A DNA stretch of 18,048 bases from an uncultured Clostridia bacterium (GTDB lineage Bacteria > Bacillota > Clostridia > Oscillospirales > Acutalibacteraceae). This document shows positions 15,671-18,048 of this stretch, piece by piece (within the stretch, counting starts at the first letter, position 1; each line of letters opens with the position of its first letter). Made by a program: the position numbers and the translations under genes. Location of the stretch: positions 1 to 18,048 of the forward strand of contig CANRDH010000015.1 of the NCBI GenBank assembly GCA_947629295.1, written 5' to 3'. The notes beneath the pieces were generated by a model. That model was given only the letters and a program-made list of their open reading frames with translations, was not told the DNA's origin and did no database searches.

Positions 15671-15692
15671 TAGTCTTTGTGCAGTTAAATAT
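15650..15692. promoter_or_regulatory. 10-bp inverted repeat flanking the dinB -35
   Basis: ATATTTAACT (15650-15659) and AGTTAAATAT (15683-15692) are perfect inverted copies separated by 23 bp, about three helical turns centre to centre. In DNA they bracket the dinB -35; in the XRE leader RNA they could form a stem just before the ribosome site at 15700-15704. Either role is possible. Confidence 0.55.
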
Positions 15693-15711
15693 CACCATCG
15701 GAGGTTTTGTT

Positions 15712-16125
15712 ATGAAATTCGGGGAAAAACTGGTAAAATTACGCACAGACTCTAAGCTTAAACAAACAGAGGTAGCGGAAGCGGTAGGAATAAGTAGAAG
15801 AAATTACATAAGCTATGAAACCGAAGGAAGATATCCAAGAAAAAGGGAAATCTATCATAAGCTTGCCGAAGTTTTGGGCTGTGATGTAAATTACCTTTTG
15901 ACGGAAGACGAGGAATTTGTCGTAAGAGCCTCAGAGCAATACGGTGCGGGCGGAAAAAGAGAAGCGGAAAAGCTTGTTTCACGACTTGTGGGAATGTTTG
16001 CGGGAGGCGAGCTTTCCGAAGAGGACAGAGACGCCGTAATGAGGGCGCTGACGGAGGCATATTTTGAATGTAAGGCAGATAATAAAAAATATGCACCCAA
16101 AAAGCATCGTGATCCCGAGGAGTAA
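15712..16125 (+). CDS. XRE-family HTH repressor, ImmR-like partner of the peptidase
   Basis: A 137-aa protein. Residues 3-60 are a Cro/C1-type HTH (FGEKLVKLRTDSKLKQTEVAEAVGISRRNYISYETEG, with a YPRKREIYHKLAEVLGCDVNYLL end). A helical C-terminal region (78-125) contains FAGGELSEEDRDAVMRALTEAYFECK, then a basic end. I start at the ATG at 15712, with GGAGG at 15700-15704; an in-frame start at 15664 would add 16 residues, has no such site and lies inside the dinB promoter. The gene is followed closely by an ImmA/IrrE-type peptidase gene. In ImmR/ImmA and DdrO/IrrE pairs the peptidase cuts the repressor. This protein likely represses its own promoter and perhaps dinB. Confidence 0.9.
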   Translation: MKFGEKLVKLRTDSKLKQTEVAEAVGISRRNYISYETEGRYPRKREIYHKLAEVLGCDVNYLLTEDEEFVVRASEQYGAGGKREAEKLVSRLVGMFAGGELSEEDRDAVMRALTEAYFECKADNKKYAPKKHRDPEE

Positions 16126-16158
16126 CAAAATGCGGATTTGCGGGCAATATTAATGTAT

Positions 16159-16166
16159 AGGGGTGA
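16159..16166 (+). promoter_or_regulatory. Ribosome binding site that fixes the peptidase start
   Basis: AGGGGTGA with its G-run 7 nt before the GTG at 16171. In-frame TTG (16138) and ATG (16153) lie upstream of or before this site and lack equally good ones. Confidence 0.55.
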
Positions 16167-16170
16167 AAAC

Positions 16171-16695
16171 GTGGATTCATATGAGATATACCGTGAGGCT
16201 GACAGGCTTGTGCATAAATGCGGGAGCAGGGACGCCCATAGTATTGCCGATATGCTCGGGATAAAAATTATATACCGTTCGGATTTCAAGGAGCTTCTGG
16301 GTATGTATACCTGCCTGTGGAAGCATCGTATGATTTTTCTTAATGACAGACTCGATTATTATCTGGAGCAGATGGTAATTGCCCATGAAATAGGACATGA
16401 CCGCCGACACAGGGAGCTTGCGGCGCAGTCGGGACTTCAGGAATTCAGTCTTTTCAGAATGAAAAACAGCAATATAGAATACGAAGCAAATGCCTTTGCC
16501 GCCCATCTTCTTCTTGACAGTGACGAGGTATGCGCTTATGCAAGACAGAATTATGATGTCGTGCAAACCTCTGCGGCTATGAATTCCGATGTAAATCTTA
16601 TGCTTATAAAGCTTCGTGAGATGATGAAGCTGGGATATGATCTTTCCGTACCGTTTGAACCTGACAGTAAGTTTTTTGGCAAGATAAAAAAATAA
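16171..16695 (+). CDS. ImmA/IrrE-family zinc metallopeptidase
   Basis: A 174-aa protein when read from the GTG at 16171 (MDSYEIYREADRLVHKCGSRD...). In-frame starts at 16138 (TTG) and 16153 (ATG) would give 185 or 180 aa. I prefer GTG for its AGGGGTGA site and because the conserved part begins there. The zinc motif HEIGH gives H72, E73 and H76 in VIAHEIGHDRRH; the third ligand is probably E105 in EYEANAFAAHLLL, the usual second motif of this family. The end (SDVNLMLIKLREMMKLGYDL) is helical. ImmA and IrrE cut or otherwise relieve an XRE-type repressor in response to DNA damage or cell signals. Here the repressor gene ends 45 nt upstream. Specific cleavage of that repressor is inferred. Confidence 0.88.
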   Translation: MDSYEIYREADRLVHKCGSRDAHSIADMLGIKIIYRSDFKELLGMYTCLWKHRMIFLNDRLDYYLEQMVIAHEIGHDRRHRELAAQSGLQEFSLFRMKNSNIEYEANAFAAHLLLDSDEVCAYARQNYDVVQTSAAMNSDVNLMLIKLREMMKLGYDLSVPFEPDSKFFGKIKK

Positions 16696-16708
16696 AAGAG
16701 GAGTATTA

Positions 16709-17593
16709 ATGAACAAATTTATAAAGAATATAGTAATGCCGCATAAAATCCTGTTCATAATATTAACGGTAATATTTATTTCCATAATATTGTATGGGAT
16801 ATGGCTGTATCATGAAAATAATATAATCAATGTTACACATTACGATATTTCGGATAAAAAACTGCCGAAGAATTTTAACAAATTTAAGATAGCGCAGATA
16901 TCGGATTTTCATAATACTACCTTGGGCAATGATAATGATATTCTCATAGAGGATATAAAAAGAGAAAAGCCCGATATAATTGTTATAACGGGTGATTATA
17001 TAGACTACTATCATACAAAGCCGGATATATCCGAAAGACTTGCAGAAAGGCTTGTTAAAATTGCCCCTGTTTATTATGTTACGGGTAACCATGAAAGCCG
17101 TATACTGCCGGAGCTGAACGAGCTTCTGAGTTTTTTTAACAAAATCGGCGTAACGGTTTTGAGAAATAATAAATTTATTATAGAACGCGGAAACGACAAA
17201 ATAAGAATATGCGGAATAGACGACCCCGATTTTTCCGGTGCAAACAGACCTGTTGAGGAATATGAAAATGAAACCCTCGAAAAAATCAATTCATTGATAT
17301 CGGATGATACATACAATATCCTTTTATCCCACCGTCCGGAGCTTTTTGATACATACTGCAAATCGGGTGTGAATCTGGTATTCAGCGGACACGCTCACGG
17401 CGGTCAATTCAGACTTCCCATAGTCGGAGCACTTTACGCTCCCGGTCAGGGAATTTTTCCGAAGTATACAGAGAACGTCCATCATAGCGGCAATACAAAT
17501 ATGGTTGTAAGCAGGGGGCTCGGACAAAGCAGTATACCGTTCAGAATAAACAACTCTCCCGAGCTCGTAATTGCAACCTTGTATTGTAAATAA
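16709..17593 (+). CDS. Membrane-anchored metallophosphoesterase (YkuE/YaeI-like)
   Basis: A 294-aa calcineurin-like phosphoesterase. Residues 13-35 form one N-terminal transmembrane helix, which would place the enzyme on the outer face of the membrane. Metal-binding motifs are complete: D66 and H68 (QISDFHN), D96 (ITGDYID), N127 and H128 (VTGNHES), a later histidine in LLSHRPE, and the final SGHAHGGQFRLP. In related proteins the substrate is a lipid head group (UDP-diacylglucosamine or similar) or is unknown. The gene starts 13 nt after the peptidase with a GAGGAG site, so it is probably the third gene of the XRE-ImmA operon; why it is there is not clear. No terminator follows within the next 100 nt. 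Confidence 0.9.
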   Translation: MNKFIKNIVMPHKILFIILTVIFISIILYGIWLYHENNIINVTHYDISDKKLPKNFNKFKIAQISDFHNTTLGNDNDILIEDIKREKPDIIVITGDYIDYYHTKPDISERLAERLVKIAPVYYVTGNHESRILPELNELLSFFNKIGVTVLRNNKFIIERGNDKIRICGIDDPDFSGANRPVEEYENETLEKINSLISDDTYNILLSHRPELFDTYCKSGVNLVFSGHAHGGQFRLPIVGALYAPGQGIFPKYTENVHHSGNTNMVVSRGLGQSSIPFRINNSPELVIATLYCK

Positions 17594-17701
17594 ATCCTAA
17601 AACATCTATCTGTCTGCTCTTTCATTAATAAAGGAAATATCATTTGTAGGTATTGCACAATTTAATATGCCACATCCACTTAGATTGGTTAAAATTCATA
17701 C

Positions 17702-17730
17702 TTGCAAAAATATGCCGTCTATGATATACT
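17702..17730 (+). promoter_or_regulatory. Promoter of the tRNA gene
   Basis: TTGCAA (17702-17707) and TATACT (17725-17730) are 17 bp apart and end 13 nt before the tRNA. The stretch 17594-17701 upstream shows no gene. Confidence 0.65.
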
Positions 17731-17743
17731 GTTATAGTAATTT

Positions 17744-17820
17744 CCGGGTGTAGCGCAGATTGGTAGCGCGCTTGAATGGGGTTCAAGAGGCCGCAGGTTC
17801 GACTCCTGTCACTCGGACCA
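17744..17820 (+). tRNA. tRNA-Pro (anticodon GGG)
   Basis: A 77-nt cloverleaf with encoded CCA. The acceptor stem CCGGGTG pairs with CACTCGG (one G-T). D stem GCGC/GCGC; anticodon stem CTTGA/TCAAG with loop ATGGGGT, giving T33, anticodon GGG and G37, as expected for proline; T stem GCAGG/CCTGT around TTCGACT. Anticodon GGG reads CCC and CCT codons. Confidence 0.95.
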
Positions 17821-17841
17821 CCGGTGAGGCTTCGGCTTAGA

Positions 17842-17878
17842 TTTTGTGTTCAACATTCGTTGGACACAAAAACTTTTT
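17842..17878 (+). terminator. Terminator of the tRNA gene
   Basis: A 13-bp stem (TTTTGTGTTCAAC with GTTGGACACAAAA, one G-T pair) with loop ATTC, followed by five T two bases after the stem. Confidence 0.8.
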
Positions 17879-18048
17879 CCTCACGGATGTGATATATTTT
17901 TTGCCTCTTACCATCGGTGAACTGTCGGTTTTAATATTTCGTTCAGATTTAGCCGGATGCAACGGTTTTTGTGTGCAGAACACATCTTTCATGCATATGG
18001 TTCACGGTGAGGCTGTTATAATTAGACGCTGAAGGGGGTTGTTAAGGC
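17879..18048. other. No gene recognised up to the right edge
   Basis: 170 bases without a supported gene. There is a small hairpin TGTGT-GCAGA-ACACA near 17970-17985, an isolated TATAAT at 18017-18022 without a -35, and a GAAGGGGG at 18031-18038 that could be the ribosome site of a gene starting beyond the edge. A CGGTGA word occurs three times (17822, 17914, 18005); meaning unknown. Confidence 0.4.

Noticed and set aside
15712..16695. XRE plus metallopeptidase as a toxin-antitoxin module or prophage repressor region
   Set aside because: No integrase, excisionase or phage gene is near, and the HEIGH protein matches ImmA/IrrE peptidases better than a toxin family. A mobile origin is still possible but unsupported.
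17744..17840. Integration (att) site at the 3' end of tRNA-Pro
   Set aside because: No second copy of the tRNA end and no integrase gene are in the window.
17844..18032. A 62-codon plus-strand frame after the tRNA
   Set aside because: It begins inside the tRNA terminator hairpin and has no ribosome site.
1..18048. CRISPR array
   Set aside because: No set of regularly spaced 24-40 bp direct repeats was seen; the only long direct repeat is the coding duplication at 6677-6994.

Overview
The window looks like chromosomal DNA from a low-to-mid GC member of the Bacillota, probably a gut-type clostridium (Oscillospiraceae or Lachnospiraceae-like). The signs are sigma-A promoters with TTGACA/TATAAT and 17-bp spacers, strong GGAGG-type ribosome binding sites, a heterodimeric BmrCD-type ABC exporter behind a MarR gene, a DegV protein, long-form PyrF, and an XRE/ImmA-IrrE pair. 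This placement is an inference from gene content, not a taxonomic search. No integrase, transposase or phage structural gene is visible.

Layout. 1-2587 (minus): marR followed by two ABC half-transporter genes; the second runs off the left edge. The marR promoter overlaps an inverted repeat that is a likely autoregulatory operator. 2625-3721 (plus): a hexapeptide-repeat O-acetyltransferase, the wreck of a YafY-type HTH regulator with two frameshifts, and a terminator. 3837-10586 (plus): a probable operon of a 1169-aa membrane-anchored, mostly disordered acidic protein, dihydroorotase (pyrC), orotidine-5'-phosphate decarboxylase (pyrF) and a DegV lipid-binding protein, ending in a terminator. 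10754-12987 (plus): a consensus promoter, a leader of about 130 nt, a cytoplasmic GH13 neopullulanase-like enzyme and a terminator. 13000-14308 (minus): a WYL-domain regulator with an unusual CxxCxxC insertion. 14332-15567 (minus): DNA polymerase IV (dinB). 15712-17593 (plus): XRE repressor, ImmA/IrrE-type metallopeptidase and membrane-anchored metallophosphoesterase. 17702-17878: tRNA-Pro(GGG) with its own promoter and terminator. The last 170 bases hold no gene I can support.

How the parts may work together. The most interesting place is the 144-bp region between dinB and the XRE gene. Each gene has a near-perfect sigma-A promoter, but the two promoters lie in crossed positions, so each transcript runs through the other promoter. 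Repeated GTGC boxes and a 10-bp inverted repeat sit on these promoters. With the XRE repressor and a HEIGH metallopeptidase encoded next door, this suggests a protease-relieved repressor switch (compare ImmR/ImmA of ICEBs1 and DdrO/IrrE of Deinococcus) controlling an error-prone polymerase. The genes are clear; the regulatory circuit is a hypothesis. The second point of interest is the large disordered membrane protein placed 9 nt upstream of pyrC.
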